Shown here: positions 17,443 to 25,892 of the stretch, in pieces
Layout: the number at the start of each line of letters is the position of its first letter
Position numbering within the stretch: position 1 is the stretch's first letter
Source of the DNA: Lewinellaceae bacterium
GTDB lineage: Bacteria; Bacteroidota; Bacteroidia; Chitinophagales; Saprospiraceae
NCBI GenBank assembly: GCA_020636355.1
Contig: JACJYB010000007.1
Coordinates: 124,001-188,000, forward strand
Direction: 5' to 3'
DNA length: 64,000 nucleotides
Made by a program: the position numbers and the translations under genes
Notes under the pieces: model-generated
Seen by the model: the letters and a program-made list of their open reading frames with translations, nothing else
Database searches by the model: none
Told to the model about the DNA's origin: nothing

Positions 17443-18479
17443 GTGATCCCAACCAAAATCCGCAAACGGATGTAAATCAATTAGGCGAATTTGGTCTCAT
17501 TGACCACCTGACCCAACCGTTTGCCCTGACGCAACCATCCTCATTGCGCGGGGTGGGAGACGATGCGGCTGTAATTGATAACCAGGGTTTTCTTACCGTT
17601 CTTTCCACCGATATGCTGGTTGAAGAGATCCATTTTGATCGCATCTATCACCCGCTTCGATATTTAGGCTACAAAGCAGTCATTGTCAATGTCTCCGATA
17701 TCTGTGCAATGAATGCCATCCCAAAGCAGATTACGGTCTCCATTGCCTTATCCAATCGCTATGGGGTAGAGGATCTGGACGAATTATACGCCGGCATAGC
17801 ACTCGCTTGCGAACACTACCGGATCGATCTGGTCGGAGGGGATACGACCTCTTCCAATCGTGGATTGATCATCAGTATCACAGCCGTCGGTCAGGGGGAG
17901 CCTGACCGCATCACCTATCGTTCAGGAGCGAAACCGGGCGACCTCCTGTGTGTTAGCGGTGATCTGGGAGCTGCTTATGTAGGATTACAATTGCTGGAGC
18001 GTGAAAAGCAGGTTTTTATCTCTACGCCCAATGTACAGCCGGATTTTGAAGGACAGGATTACATCATCGGCAGGCAACTAAAACCGGAAGCCCGGCTCGA
18101 TGTCGTGGAGCTGTTTCATAAATCCAATCTGAAGCCTACGGCTATGATTGATATATCCGATGGCCTGGCTTCTGAAATTTTTCACATCTGCAAGCAATCC
18201 GGTACCGGGGCCTTTATTGAAGAAGCGAAAGTGCCTATCAACCAACAGACGGAACTGATGGCCATCAAATTCGGGCTGGACCCCATCACCTGTGCGTTAA
18301 GTGGCGGCGAAGATTATGAATTATTGTTTACCATCGATCCTGCTGATCTGGAGAAAGCCCGCTATTTACCGGATCTGTTTATTATCGGGGAGATTACCCC
18401 GGCAGCTGACGGGATAAAACTGCATACTTCGGGCGGCAACATTTATCCACTGCAAGCGCAGGGGTGGAAACACTTTTAA
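17439..18479 (+). CDS. thiL: thiamine-monophosphate kinase
   Basis: A 346-residue protein of the PurM/ThiL (AIRS) superfamily. It shows GVGDDAAVIDN and LSTDMLVEEIHFD in the N-terminal ATP/Mg region, LVGGDTTSSNRGLIISI and, C-terminally, MIDISDGLASEIFHI and LSGGEDYELLF, all ThiL hallmarks. It phosphorylates thiamine monophosphate to the diphosphate cofactor. No other thi genes are in the window. The ATG overlaps the stop of the pseudouridine synthase gene (ATGA), implying translational coupling. Confidence 0.95.
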   Translation: MSDPNQNPQTDVNQLGEFGLIDHLTQPFALTQPSSLRGVGDDAAVIDNQGFLTVLSTDMLVEEIHFDRIYHPLRYLGYKAVIVNVSDICAMNAIPKQITVSIALSNRYGVEDLDELYAGIALACEHYRIDLVGGDTTSSNRGLIISITAVGQGEPDRITYRSGAKPGDLLCVSGDLGAAYVGLQLLEREKQVFISTPNVQPDFEGQDYIIGRQLKPEARLDVVELFHKSNLKPTAMIDISDGLASEIFHICKQSGTGAFIEEAKVPINQQTELMAIKFGLDPITCALSGGEDYELLFTIDPADLEKARYLPDLFIIGEITPAADGIKLHTSGGNIYPLQAQGWKHF

Positions 18480-18535
18480 TGGCTTAGTAACGACAACCTC
18501 ATTTGTCAATAGATGCATTTCACCTTTTGCACCCG

Positions 18536-19234
18536 TTAACCCTGATAGATGGCTGCCAGGTATTTTATGGTCTTCTGAGCCTTCAGGTGCATCCGCTCAT
18601 AAAATGTTTTAATGGCTAATTCCGGGATAGGTAGCGGTTTGCCGTAAATGTCATCATCCGAATAGATTACCTCAAGATCCGGTGCCTTGGTCCAGGTATC
18701 GACAGAGAATGCATACAAGTCCGGATCATCGGTCTTGATCTGAATCCGTGCCCCTGGTGGTAATATTCGGCGATAGATGTCCAGAAACCGGTCGGAACTA
18801 AGCCTTTTCTGAGCCTGCGAATTGCGCAGGAAAGGGTCAGGGAAAGTAATCCAGATTTCATTGACTTCACCCGGTGAAAAAAAATGATCCAGGAGTTCGA
18901 TGCGGGTACGAAGGAAAGCTACATTCGGTAGCGCTAATTCCAACGCTTCCGTTGCACCTCTCCAGATGCGGGCGCCCTTAATGTCTACACCAATAAAATT
19001 ACGATGGGGGTACTGTTGGGCCAGCTGAACGGTGTATTCGCCTTTTCCACAAGCCAGTTCCAGGGTAATGGGATGGTCGTTATGAAAATATGCACTCCTC
19101 CATTTTCCTTTTAAGCGATGAGGATCCCTTTCGGAAGACGTTAATGCTTCTTCAGTCGATGCGTGCAGGTTTTCTATCACATTTGGATAATCCCGGATCG
19201 CTGCAAATTTTTTAAGTTTATTTTTTCTTCCCAT
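18536..19234 (-). CDS. trmB: tRNA (guanine-N7)-methyltransferase
   Basis: 232 residues. The SAM-binding motif is LELACGKGEYTVQLAQQYP, followed by the acidic loop GVDIKGARIWRGA and the catalytic/tRNA-binding motif IWITFPDPFLRNSQAQKRLS. TrmB methylates G46 in the variable loop of tRNAs. Compared with the usual FPDPWPKxxHxKRR, the motif here is FPDPFLRNSQAQKR, a variation I associate with Bacteroidota orthologues. It is convergent with thiL and divergent from the GNAT gene, with only 14 bp between starts. Confidence 0.93.
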   Translation of the reverse strand: MGRKNKLKKFAAIRDYPNVIENLHASTEEALTSSERDPHRLKGKWRSAYFHNDHPITLELACGKGEYTVQLAQQYPHRNFIGVDIKGARIWRGATEALELALPNVAFLRTRIELLDHFFSPGEVNEIWITFPDPFLRNSQAQKRLSSDRFLDIYRRILPPGARIQIKTDDPDLYAFSVDTWTKAPDLEVIYSDDDIYGKPLPIPELAIKTFYERMHLKAQKTIKYLAAIYQG

Positions 19235-19248
19235 AAATACGGATCCAG

Positions 19249-19689
19249 ATGGACTGGGTTATTAGCGCTGCCAAATTAGAAACGTCATGGCAAATATCGA
19301 AAGGATTGCCAGAGTTTACCGAGCCCTATTCACTGGAGGAGTACCAGCGAAGGACAGGTTCTGTACGTTATTTAAATCTGGTAGCATGGTCCAATGAAGT
19401 GCCCATCGGCTTTAAATTGGGTTATGCGCTGGATGATCAGGTGTTTTATTCCTGGCTGGGAGGCGTGCTACCGGCATACCGGAGACAGGGCATCGCCAGG
19501 TCTCTGGCCCTGGCTCAGGAGGAGTGGCTGATCGGTCAAGGTTATCAGGAGGTAAGGATGAAAACCAGGAATATTCATAAAAGAATGATCATCTTTGCCC
19601 TCCAAAGCGGCTTTAACATTACGGCAGTTGAGCCGCAACCGGAGATCGAACAATTTCGAATTTACTTAATGAAAAAACTTGTTTCATGA
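19249..19689 (+). CDS. GNAT family N-acetyltransferase
   Basis: 146 residues with a GNAT core: FYSWLGGVLPAYRRQGIARS supplies beta4 and the acetyl-CoA loop (RRQGIA), followed by a long helix and KTRNIHKRMIIFALQSGF, the C-terminal alpha/beta motif B. The stop overlaps the start of the next gene by 4 bp, so it is co-expressed with an outer-membrane protein, though this gives no substrate hint. Confidence 0.85.
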   Translation: MDWVISAAKLETSWQISKGLPEFTEPYSLEEYQRRTGSVRYLNLVAWSNEVPIGFKLGYALDDQVFYSWLGGVLPAYRRQGIARSLALAQEEWLIGQGYQEVRMKTRNIHKRMIIFALQSGFNITAVEPQPEIEQFRIYLMKKLVS

Positions 19690-20573
19690 TCCGATATGTC
19701 CGCAAAGCTTTTTTTGGAGTGCTTTTTTTTACAATGGTGTGGTCTGCATCCGGTCAAAGCTGGAGCTTTGGTTTTCAGGCAGGATTGACATTTTCAAAAT
19801 TGCAGGGGCCGGTGGAACAAGATGCCGGTACCGATCTGGAGTCATTTGATTTTGCTAACGGATTTCATGTTGGAGGACTATTTAATTATAAATTGACGGA
19901 CCAGGTAGGATTAAGGACCGGATTGGTGTTTAATCAAAAAGGGACGAAATACAAATACGATGGGCCTTCTTACTTCTTTTTTAAGCGTGAAGGAGCAAAA
20001 GCGCCGGTGGCTACCCTGGTGACCAGGCAGCAGGAAATAAAATTTACCAATGCCAATATTGACATTCCGGTCATGATCTTTGCCCGCCTGGGTTCCCTGG
20101 AACTAAGAGGAGGTCTGTACGGCTCGGTACTGGTTGCCGGAAATGCCGGAGGATCTCTGAATTTGACCAATATCCGCACCTTGTCCGGGAATAACTCGGT
20201 GGCTGATGTCATGTTTAGCCTGGATTACAATTATGGATCTGACCGGGTAGGTACGGGAAACGGAGTTCTGCAGTCCCGAATCATTACCGGAGAAGAAGTA
20301 TTTTTCCCATCCATCATCGGGGCCTATTACGAAGAACCGGTTAAAAAAGGCTCGCTCTTTAATGTATTTGACTATGGCCTTACGGGCGGAGCCTCCTATT
20401 TTATCAATGAGACGTTCTATTTCGGGGCAGAAATCCAGTATGGATTCGCAGATGTAACCAAAAACTTTTACGATTATTCCAAATTGACCCTGGACGCAAA
20501 TCGTGACCGGATACAACGAGCGGATAAGGACAACAGCCTGACGCTTAAATTTTCGCTTGGATTTTCGTTTTAA
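19686..20573 (+). CDS. PorT-like outer-membrane beta-barrel protein
   Basis: A 295-residue protein with a signal peptide cleaved near WSASGQS. The mature part starts WSFGFQAGLTFSKLQG and GFHVGGLFNYKLTDQVGLRT, the classic opening of the outer-membrane beta-barrel family of Bacteroidota (PF13568-like), and ends with a terminal strand SLTLKFSLGFSF bearing a C-terminal Phe as required for BAM insertion. The last 29 bp overlap the 3' end of the convergent histidine kinase gene. Specific cargo or role unknown. Confidence 0.8.
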   Translation: MIRYVRKAFFGVLFFTMVWSASGQSWSFGFQAGLTFSKLQGPVEQDAGTDLESFDFANGFHVGGLFNYKLTDQVGLRTGLVFNQKGTKYKYDGPSYFFFKREGAKAPVATLVTRQQEIKFTNANIDIPVMIFARLGSLELRGGLYGSVLVAGNAGGSLNLTNIRTLSGNNSVADVMFSLDYNYGSDRVGTGNGVLQSRIITGEEVFFPSIIGAYYEEPVKKGSLFNVFDYGLTGGASYFINETFYFGAEIQYGFADVTKNFYDYSKLTLDANRDRIQRADKDNSLTLKFSLGFSF

Positions 20574-21774
20574 CCACTTCAGCCTCGCCGACCTTCGGCA
20601 ATTTGATAGAAAAGGTGGTACCCTCGTTAAGCCGGGAATGTTTGACGAAGATCTTGCCCTGATGGTACTGTTCGATAATCCGTTGGGCCAAACTGAGTCC
20701 GAGTCCCCAACCCCTTGATTTAGTGGTAAAACCTGGCTGGAAGACGGTTTTGAATTTATTGGCAGGGATACCCTTTCCCGTGTCGGTGATATCGATGTTC
20801 AGGTAGCCGTCTTCTTCGAGCACATTGGCTGAGATCTGGCCGGCGCCTTCCATGGCATCCAGCGCATTGCGGACCAGGTTTTCGATCACCCAGTCAAACA
20901 GAGGCGGATTGATCTTGACGTACAAGGCGGATTGGTCAGGGTCGGGAAAAGCAAACTGAACCTTTTTGGGTGACCGCTTCTGCATGTATCCTTTGCACTT
21001 GTCCAGCTCTTCGAAGAGATTGATCTTCACCAGTTCCGGTGTGGATCCGATCTTCGAAAAGCGATCGGCAATCAGCTTAAGCCGGTCCACATCCTTGCCC
21101 ATTTCATGCAGATATTCCCTGCGCAGGGAAGGATCCATTTGCTCTTCTTCCTCCAGGTATTGCAGCCAACCCATGATGGCGCTGATCGGCGTCCCCAGCT
21201 GGTGAGCCGTCTCCTTAGCCATGCCAACCCATACCTGATTCTGTTCGGCGCGCCGGGCATTGCTGAAACCAATGTACCCAAGCGCAATGAAACCAAATAA
21301 CAGGATACCCTGAAACAGCGGAAAGTAAGTCAGCATGGTGTACAGACGGGAATTCTCGTAATACAAATACTCCACCACGCCTTCTCCCGGTATTTCAAGC
21401 GGTTTTTTTCCCGAAGCGACTAATTTCTGCACCCGCCGGGAGAGGTAGTCGGTATCTTCATTTTTTCCCTCGCCGTAATTTCGACCCAGTTTAGGCACCA
21501 TATTTTTGTCGGTGAGGATCATCGGAATGGACTTGATGGAGGAAATGATATCACTTTCAAAGGTGAAATCCTGATTCATGTCCTGCTTGCGGGTAATGTT
21601 TTCCATGGCCCCGGAAAATACCAATGCGGTATACCGTTCACCTTCTTTCAGGCGTTGCGTCAGGTAATTGACATAGATCATGGTGAGCAAGATGATCAAT
21701 GCCCCGCCAATACCCAGATAGGTCTTCCACTTGTTATTTAAATAATAGAACTCAACCGGAAGGGAGGTCTTCAT
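20545..21774 (-). CDS. membrane sensor histidine kinase
   Basis: 409 residues. Two transmembrane helices (about 18-37 and 150-172) bracket a roughly 110-residue extracytoplasmic domain. After a short linker come the H box AKETAHQLGTPISAIMGWL, the N box ENLVRNALDAMEGAG, the G1 box DITDTGKGIP and the G2 box GWGLGLSLAQRII. The HQLGTP form of the H box is that of HPK-type kinases frequent in Bacteroidota. No response regulator is adjacent, so it is an orphan kinase. It overlaps the beta-barrel gene tail to tail by 29 bp. Confidence 0.92.
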   Translation of the reverse strand: MKTSLPVEFYYLNNKWKTYLGIGGALIILLTMIYVNYLTQRLKEGERYTALVFSGAMENITRKQDMNQDFTFESDIISSIKSIPMILTDKNMVPKLGRNYGEGKNEDTDYLSRRVQKLVASGKKPLEIPGEGVVEYLYYENSRLYTMLTYFPLFQGILLFGFIALGYIGFSNARRAEQNQVWVGMAKETAHQLGTPISAIMGWLQYLEEEEQMDPSLRREYLHEMGKDVDRLKLIADRFSKIGSTPELVKINLFEELDKCKGYMQKRSPKKVQFAFPDPDQSALYVKINPPLFDWVIENLVRNALDAMEGAGQISANVLEEDGYLNIDITDTGKGIPANKFKTVFQPGFTTKSRGWGLGLSLAQRIIEQYHQGKIFVKHSRLNEGTTFSIKLPKVGEAEVVKTKIQAKI

Positions 21775-21872
21775 AATCCATACGGCCTAGGCTTGAAAAA
21801 TAGGAGGTTTCTCTCAGTTATACAAATAAACGCGAAAAGGGCCTCTTTCATTATCCGGCCGCTAAATCGCAT

Positions 21873-21880
21873 TATCTTTG
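21873..21880 (+). promoter_or_regulatory. TANNTTTG -7 box immediately upstream of rlmN
   Basis: TATCTTTG is an exact match to the phylum's -7 consensus and ends 4 bp before the rlmN ATG, so the transcript would be leaderless or nearly so. No convincing -33 element was found. Confidence 0.4.
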
Positions 21881-21884
21881 CTTC

Positions 21885-22919
21885 ATGACCACCACCAACA
21901 TCCTCTGCAAGTCTCGTGCCGACCTGGAAAACTGGTTTAAGGAACGTGGAGAACCGGGCTTTAAAGGACGCCAGGTCTATGACTGGCTGTGGAAAAGACA
22001 GGCTCGTGATTTCCACGACATGACCAATCTTTCCAAAGCACTGCGGGAAGAACTGGCTGCTGCCTTCGAAATTCCTGGTTTGCGTACCGATGTCACCCAG
22101 GTCAGCTGCGATGGCACCATCAAGTCCCGGTTCAGATTGGCAGATGACCATTTGATTGAGAGCGTCCTGATCCCGGTGCCTGAAGAAAAGCGTTTTACCG
22201 CCTGTGTTTCATCCCAGGTCGGATGTAGCCTGACCTGCTCTTTTTGTGCAACCGGCCAGATGAAGCGGATGCGCAACCTGCGGGCCCATGAGATCGTAGA
22301 TCAGTTTATTCAGGTGAATATGCAATCTGAAGCTCATTTTGGCCACCCGCTGACTAATGTGGTTTACATGGGTATGGGCGAGCCGCTCCTGAATTATGCG
22401 GAAGTCATGGAAAGTGTACGTATCCTGAATCAGGAAATGGAATTTGGCATCAAACGCATCACCATCAGCACGGCGGGAATCGCCAAGATGATCGATAAAC
22501 TTACCGAAGAAGATGTCCGGTTTAATCTGGCCTTGTCACTCCATGCCGCTGACGACAGCAAGCGCAATACCATCATGCCCATTAACGAGTCCAATAACCT
22601 GGAAGCGCTGATCCGGTCGCTCACCCAATTCTATAACAAGACCAAGAACAAGATCACCTTCGAATACATCGCTTTCGACCGCTTCAACGATACCCTGCAG
22701 GATGCGCGTCATCTGGCGGAACTATGCCGTCATTTTCCGGTCAAGATCAACATCATCGAATACAACCCGATCGAAGGCTTCGATGGCCGAAAATCCGGGG
22801 AAGACCGGCTGGAGATCTTTGCTTCCTACCTGCAAAATAAGGGGATCCCGGTTACCATCCGTCGCAGCCGGGGCAAAGACATCGATGCCGCCTGCGGGCA
22901 GTTGGCGAATAAGGGGTAG
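21885..22919 (+). CDS. rlmN: dual-specificity rRNA/tRNA adenine-C2 methyltransferase
   Basis: 344 residues, a radical-SAM enzyme. The [4Fe-4S] motif CSLTCSFCATG (CxxxCxxC) lies near residue 117; VVYMGMGEPLLNY and the C-terminal SRGKDIDAACGQLA, with the methyl-carrying Cys, are specific to RlmN (Cfr has similar motifs but differs around them). It methylates A2503 of 23S rRNA and A37 of some tRNAs. The stop codon TAG is shared with the first bases of the 104-bp tandem repeat array, so the array directly abuts the gene. Confidence 0.95.
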   Translation: MTTTNILCKSRADLENWFKERGEPGFKGRQVYDWLWKRQARDFHDMTNLSKALREELAAAFEIPGLRTDVTQVSCDGTIKSRFRLADDHLIESVLIPVPEEKRFTACVSSQVGCSLTCSFCATGQMKRMRNLRAHEIVDQFIQVNMQSEAHFGHPLTNVVYMGMGEPLLNYAEVMESVRILNQEMEFGIKRITISTAGIAKMIDKLTEEDVRFNLALSLHAADDSKRNTIMPINESNNLEALIRSLTQFYNKTKNKITFEYIAFDRFNDTLQDARHLAELCRHFPVKINIIEYNPIEGFDGRKSGEDRLEIFASYLQNKGIPVTIRRSRGKDIDAACGQLANKG

Positions 22920-23586
22920 GAGTAGTTGTTACACGGAGGGCCACGGAGAAGACGGGGAGTTACACAGAGAGAATAATTTTTTATCAGAATAGGACATGCC
23001 ATTCGATACCGCGCACGAGGCAGTAGTAGTTGTTACACGGAGGGCCACGGAGAAGACGGAGAGTTACACAGAGGGTAAAATTTTTATAAGAATAGGACAA
23101 GCCATTCGATACCGCGCACGAGGTAGGAGTAGTTGTTACATGGAAGGCCACGGAGAAGACGCGGAGTTACACAGAGGGTAAAATTTTTATCAGAATAGGA
23201 CACTGCCATTCGATGCCGCGCACGAGGTAGGAGTAGTTGTTACACGGAGGGCCACGGAGAAGACGCGGAGTTACACAGAGAGAATAATTTTTTATCTGAA
23301 TAGGAAAAGCCATTCGATGCCGCGTGCGAGGTAGGAGTAGTTGTTTCACGGTAGGCCACAGAGAAAACGCGGAGTTACACAGAGAGAATAATTTTTTATC
23401 AGAATAGGACAAGCCATTCGATACCGCGTGCGAGGTAGTGGTAGTTGTTACACGGAGGGCCACGGAGAAGACGCGGAGTTACACAGAGGGTATAATTTTT
23501 ATCAGAATAGGACACGGCCATTCGATGCTGCGTGCGAGGTAGGAGAAAGTTGTTACACGGAGGGCCACGGAGAAATCACGGAATTG
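22916..23586. repeat. tandem array of 104-bp units, six full copies plus a partial seventh
   Basis: Units begin at 22916, 23020, 23123, 23227, 23331, 23435 and 23539 (spacing 103-104 bp). Each opens GTAGGAGTAGTTGTTACACG, continues with four purine-rich words at 10-11-bp spacing (ACACGGAGGG, CCACGGAGAAG, ACGCGGAGTT, ACACAGAG), then an AT-rich tract and GCCATTCGAT followed by a CpG-rich GCGCACGAG or GCGTGCGAG. The copies carry scattered substitutions and two alternative AT-tracts. The seventh stops after about 48 bp. Any ORFs in it are incidental: a stop-free frame can be extended through units but shows no protein-like composition. The array fills the gap between rlmN and the hydroxyproline dehydratase gene. 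Confidence 0.93.
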
Positions 23587-23646
23587 CATCGAAAGTTTAA
23601 ATCGTATTCCCGAAATAGATCTCCCTTAACATTCATATTCACCAAA

Positions 23647-24699
23647 TCACCGCAGGAAAAACCCTTCCCTGAACGGATCATCCGGATCGATCCAGAACCG
23701 GTTTTCTCCCGTCACATACGCCATACCGCCCACTTCCGGAATGACCGCCTCGTAGGGTCCATAATTGGTTGTACACAATACCTTGCCCGTGAAGGCACTT
23801 CCTACAATCGACTCGATGGTCATGGTATCACCCACCTGGAGCAATCCCTGGTCGTAATGCAAAGCCATCCGGCCACTCACCCCGGATCCGGTGGGGCTGC
23901 GGTCTACTTCGCCATCGGCAAAGACACAGACATTGCGACTGACTGCACCCGGGCCGACAGGTCCCTGCATAAATATGGTGCCGTAGAGGAAGGAGAGGTC
24001 ATGTTCAAATGGATGGCGGATATCCCAGGAACCGGCCTGGACCAGCTGTTTGATCATCCGTCCGTAATGGATGTGCTGCTGGTAATATTCCGGTGTCAAT
24101 GGCAGGCGATCTTCTTCGATCTGCACATATGCATAGAAGGCGCCCCCATAGGCCAGGTCGAAGATGATGGATCCCAGACCAGGTACTTGCAGCATTTGAT
24201 CCCGAGCCAGCACAAAAGAAGGCACCCCTTCAAATCGAACCGAAAGGACTTTCCCGTCCCGAATACTGGCATAGCTTACCAACCGGCCACAGGGTGCATC
24301 GATCACCACCCTGGTTTCCGGTTCTTGAATTTCCACCCAGTGCAGTTCTACCGCAAGCCGGGTGATGGCGATGGTGGCATGTCCGCACATGGTCGAATAA
24401 CCCTCGTTGTGCATGAAGATGATTCCGAAATCGGCGCCGGCATCGTTGGGTGGAACGATCAGACAGCCGTACATATCGGCATGCCCGCGAGGTTCCCACA
24501 TCAGCGCTTTGCGCAGGTGGTCAAAATGCTCCATTTGTTGCCGCCTGCGTTCCAAAACAGAATTTCCTGATAATTCCGGCCAGCCGGACAGGATCACCCG
24601 TAGGGGTTCACCGCCGGTGTGCATCTCGACGGTCCTTATCTCCAGCCAGTGATCAGGGTTAGGATAATCCGTTGTTGCTGATTTATGGTGCAAAAACAT
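23647..24699 (-). CDS. trans-3-hydroxy-L-proline dehydratase (proline racemase family)
   Basis: 350 residues of the proline racemase fold. The first catalytic motif is intact, MCGHATIAI with Cys about 105, but the second reads DRSPTGSG with Thr (about 270) where racemases and 4-hydroxyproline epimerases have Cys. In the characterised human enzyme L3HYPDH the same Cys/Thr pair makes the protein a dehydratase that converts trans-3-hydroxy-L-proline to pyrroline-2-carboxylate. The gene next upstream on the same strand encodes the matching reductase, which strengthens the assignment. Other motifs: TVEMHTGGEPLRVI at the N-terminus and GNRFW-like GENRFWIDPDDP at the end. Confidence 0.88.
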   Translation of the reverse strand: MFLHHKSATTDYPNPDHWLEIRTVEMHTGGEPLRVILSGWPELSGNSVLERRRQQMEHFDHLRKALMWEPRGHADMYGCLIVPPNDAGADFGIIFMHNEGYSTMCGHATIAITRLAVELHWVEIQEPETRVVIDAPCGRLVSYASIRDGKVLSVRFEGVPSFVLARDQMLQVPGLGSIIFDLAYGGAFYAYVQIEEDRLPLTPEYYQQHIHYGRMIKQLVQAGSWDIRHPFEHDLSFLYGTIFMQGPVGPGAVSRNVCVFADGEVDRSPTGSGVSGRMALHYDQGLLQVGDTMTIESIVGSAFTGKVLCTTNYGPYEAVIPEVGGMAYVTGENRFWIDPDDPFREGFFLR

Positions 24700-24786
24700 A
24701 ACGTCTAATTGTCGTCTCGATCAAGCCACCGCAGAAAGACGCTCGGAGAGATCAGGTTGCTCAATTCGACCTAAATTAAGGACTAT

Positions 24787-25728
24787 TTATTGTAAACCAC
24801 TTAGAACTTCGTAAGCCAATCCTGCTGCGATCAAATCTTCGGAGGCGTGACCTACAGATTTGAACAAGGTGATTTCTTCGTCATTCACCCGACCATCTAC
24901 CGTGCCACGACAAAGATCGAAAAGGGTACCCCGGATCTGTCGTGTCCGGATCACTCCATGTCGTAAAGGGATGGCTAAATCCCCGCTTTCTGTCGTAGCT
25001 CCTTCGATGGTGTCGACATAAATCGCACACTTCCGGATCAGTGCATCATCCAGTTCCCGGAGATTGGGTTTGTAAGAACCGACGGCATCAATGTGGGTAC
25101 CTGGCTGGACACAGGCTCCTGAGACCAGAGGATTTGCTGACATAGTGGCTGTACTGATGATATCGGCCTCGCGGATGGCTTGCTCCAGGTCTGTTGTCCA
25201 GGTGATTTCTAAAGCTAAATCATTCAATCCGTCAGCCAATCGCTTGGCATGGTCCGGATTCCGTCCCCAGATGAAGATTTTTTCGATAGGAAATTGGCTG
25301 CAATGTGACCGGATAAGTTGTGAAGCCAATGAACCAGTTCCGATCATGGTCAGAATACGGGACTCTTTTCTGGCCAGATATCCAGCCATGAGTGCGGAGG
25401 TGGCGGCAGTCCTTAAGTTGGTGAGCAATTTGGCATCCATGGTTGCCAGAATGCTGCCATTCCTGCGGTCCATTAACGTGTAGGTACCCTGGATAGAAGG
25501 TAACATCAGGGACTTGTTTTCGGGGAAAATAGTAACCATTTTGACTCCGATGTACTTATCATTCCAGGCAGGCATCAGGAGCAGGGTATTTATACCGACA
25601 TCCAGATGTTGTCGCGTAGGTATTTGCAGTTCAGGAGCAGGCAATTCCCGTTTCAATGTTTCGACTAAACGGGGATAAGACAGGGCAGATTCCAATTGCT
25701 GATCAGAGATAGGAAGGATTTGTGACAT
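24787..25728 (-). CDS. ornithine cyclodeaminase/mu-crystallin family protein, probable delta1-pyrroline-2-carboxylate reductase
   Basis: 313 residues. Substrate-binding Lys in GVKMVTIFPEN (about 63), an NAD(P) fold with MIGTGSLASQLIRSH (about 130-145), and the family C-terminal motif TLFKSVGHASEDLIAAGL. Members of this family include ornithine cyclodeaminase, alanine dehydrogenase, ketimine reductase and the LhpI reductase. Because the trans-3-hydroxyproline dehydratase lies 87 bp downstream on the same strand, reduction of delta1-pyrroline-2-carboxylate to L-proline is the most economical function. Ornithine cyclodeaminase is the main alternative and is not excluded by sequence. Confidence 0.8.
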   Translation of the reverse strand: MSQILPISDQQLESALSYPRLVETLKRELPAPELQIPTRQHLDVGINTLLLMPAWNDKYIGVKMVTIFPENKSLMLPSIQGTYTLMDRRNGSILATMDAKLLTNLRTAATSALMAGYLARKESRILTMIGTGSLASQLIRSHCSQFPIEKIFIWGRNPDHAKRLADGLNDLALEITWTTDLEQAIREADIISTATMSANPLVSGACVQPGTHIDAVGSYKPNLRELDDALIRKCAIYVDTIEGATTESGDLAIPLRHGVIRTRQIRGTLFDLCRGTVDGRVNDEEITLFKSVGHASEDLIAAGLAYEVLSGLQ

Positions 25729-25892
25729 GGCAGACGATGCTTTGATGGTATTCGTATGAATTTAATGCAATTGGCTATACATGCTTTGGTGCCTTCCGTT
25801 TCTTTATCCCACAAGGCCAGGAATTATGCAGCCTGAGATCATAGACCGGAATATTTTTAGCATTTTTGAGCAATTAAAATAGCCGGAAACTT

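Noticed and set aside
22916..23586. The 104-bp array as a CRISPR array
   Set aside because: The whole 104-bp unit repeats, including the parts that would be spacers, and no cas gene is present.
23428..24570. Long plus-strand ORF (380 codons) running from the repeats through the dehydratase gene
   Set aside because: It is the complement frame of a clear enzyme gene and starts in repeat DNA; its composition is not protein-like.
24787..25728. Assignment as plain ornithine cyclodeaminase
   Set aside because: Adjacency to the 3-hydroxyproline dehydratase makes pyrroline-2-carboxylate reduction the better hypothesis, although sequence alone does not exclude cyclodeaminase.
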